DNA from: Alloprevotella sp.
Lineage (GTDB): Bacteria > Bacteroidota > Bacteroidia > Bacteroidales > Bacteroidaceae
Length of the DNA: 5,975 nucleotides
Direction: 5' to 3'
Assembly: GCA_015259235.1 (NCBI GenBank)
Contig: JABZGM010000134.1
Coordinates: 1-5,975 of the forward strand
Part shown: positions 5,722-5,975 of the stretch, one piece after another
How positions within the stretch are numbered: position 1 is the first letter of the stretch
How the letters are laid out: the number at the start of each line of letters is the position of its first letter
Position numbers and translations under genes: made by a program
The notes under the pieces: model-generated
Database searches by the model: none
Seen by the model: the letters and a program-made list of their open reading frames with translations, nothing else
What the model was told of the DNA's origin: nothing

Positions 5722-5975
5722 ATGATGAAGACAAAAAAGATTATTGGCTTACTTGCAGTGATATTATCTGCAGGGGCTTTGTTCTCAGCTTGCGATGACA
5801 TTAGCAAAGACCCGACTCCTTATCCAAGCATTTTGTCATTTCCAGCTCAAGGGGGAGAACAAAAAGTGATAGTACGTTCATACGATGGAAGCGAATTAGT
5901 GACTAAGTGGGAAATTTATCGCATTATTAGGTCTGAACAGTCAGAGAAAGGGATTAAAGGGGTTGATATAAAATG
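5722..5975 (+). CDS. BACON-like domain lipoprotein, N-terminal part (cut by window edge)
   Basis: The first 84 codons are present and the gene runs off the right edge. The N-terminus MMKTKKIIGLLAVILSAGAL with lipobox FSAC (Cys24) is a clear lipoprotein signal; the Met at 5722 or at 5725 could be the start. The mature start DDISKDPTPYPS is followed by ILSFPAQGGEQKVIVRS (37-53), which matches the opening strands of BACON-type Ig-like domains (SFPAxGGxxxVxV pattern). Such domains are common in Bacteroidota surface proteins and often proposed to bind carbohydrate or mucin, but they do not identify a function alone. It has its own promoter and is probably not part of the heme-type operon. Confidence 0.7.
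   Translation, partial: MMKTKKIIGLLAVILSAGALFSACDDISKDPTPYPSILSFPAQGGEQKVIVRSYDGSELVTKWEIYRIIRSEQSEKGIKGVDIK

Overview
The window comes from a member of the Bacteroidota, most likely order Bacteroidales (Prevotella/Bacteroides/Porphyromonas-like). Three promoters have the TAnnTTTG -7 box with a TTG-type -33 box about 19-20 nt upstream. Signal peptides are lipoprotein type with acidic residues after the Cys, and the gene content (calycin-like lipoproteins, an HmuY-family protein, a heme/siderophore-type TonB receptor, a BACON-like lipoprotein) is typical of the phylum. The genus cannot be fixed from the sequence alone. All recognised genes are on the + strand.

Layout. (1) 80-898: a DjlA-like membrane-anchored TerB plus J-domain co-chaperone. 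(2) 899-1030: an intergenic repeat made of TAGA/TCTA words, with seven 9-bp units enclosed by a perfect 23-bp inverted repeat. (3) Promoter near 1040-1071 and a calycin-like lipoprotein gene (1189-1749), followed by a strong intrinsic terminator (1825-1864). (4) Promoter near 1963-1994 and a second, diverged calycin-like lipoprotein (2085-2672). It is followed after 3 nt by an HmuY-family lipoprotein (2676-3497) and after 18 nt by a TonB-dependent receptor (3516-5465); these three look like one operon. (5) Promoter near 5630-5660 and the start of a BACON-like lipoprotein cut by the right edge (5722-5975).

Function. The HmuY-like lipoprotein and the receptor, which has FRAP and GNxNL motifs with a His between them, suggest a surface heme (or other iron chelate) uptake system. 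The calycin-like lipoproteins would be accessory surface binders. No HmuSTUV-type permease or ATPase genes are present here.

Most interesting signal. The terminator after the first calycin gene is nearly identical (42 of 43 bases) to the segment encoding the signal peptide of the HmuY-like protein. Both copies fold into a 15-bp hairpin with a 5-nt loop followed by five T residues, and both begin exactly 76 nt after the stop codon of the preceding calycin gene. The hmuY-like gene therefore carries a terminator-like hairpin inside its own signal-peptide codons. This could act as a translation-coupled attenuator between the second calycin gene and the hmuY/receptor genes. The intergenic copy looks like a relic of a duplicated calycin-hmuY module kept as a terminator.
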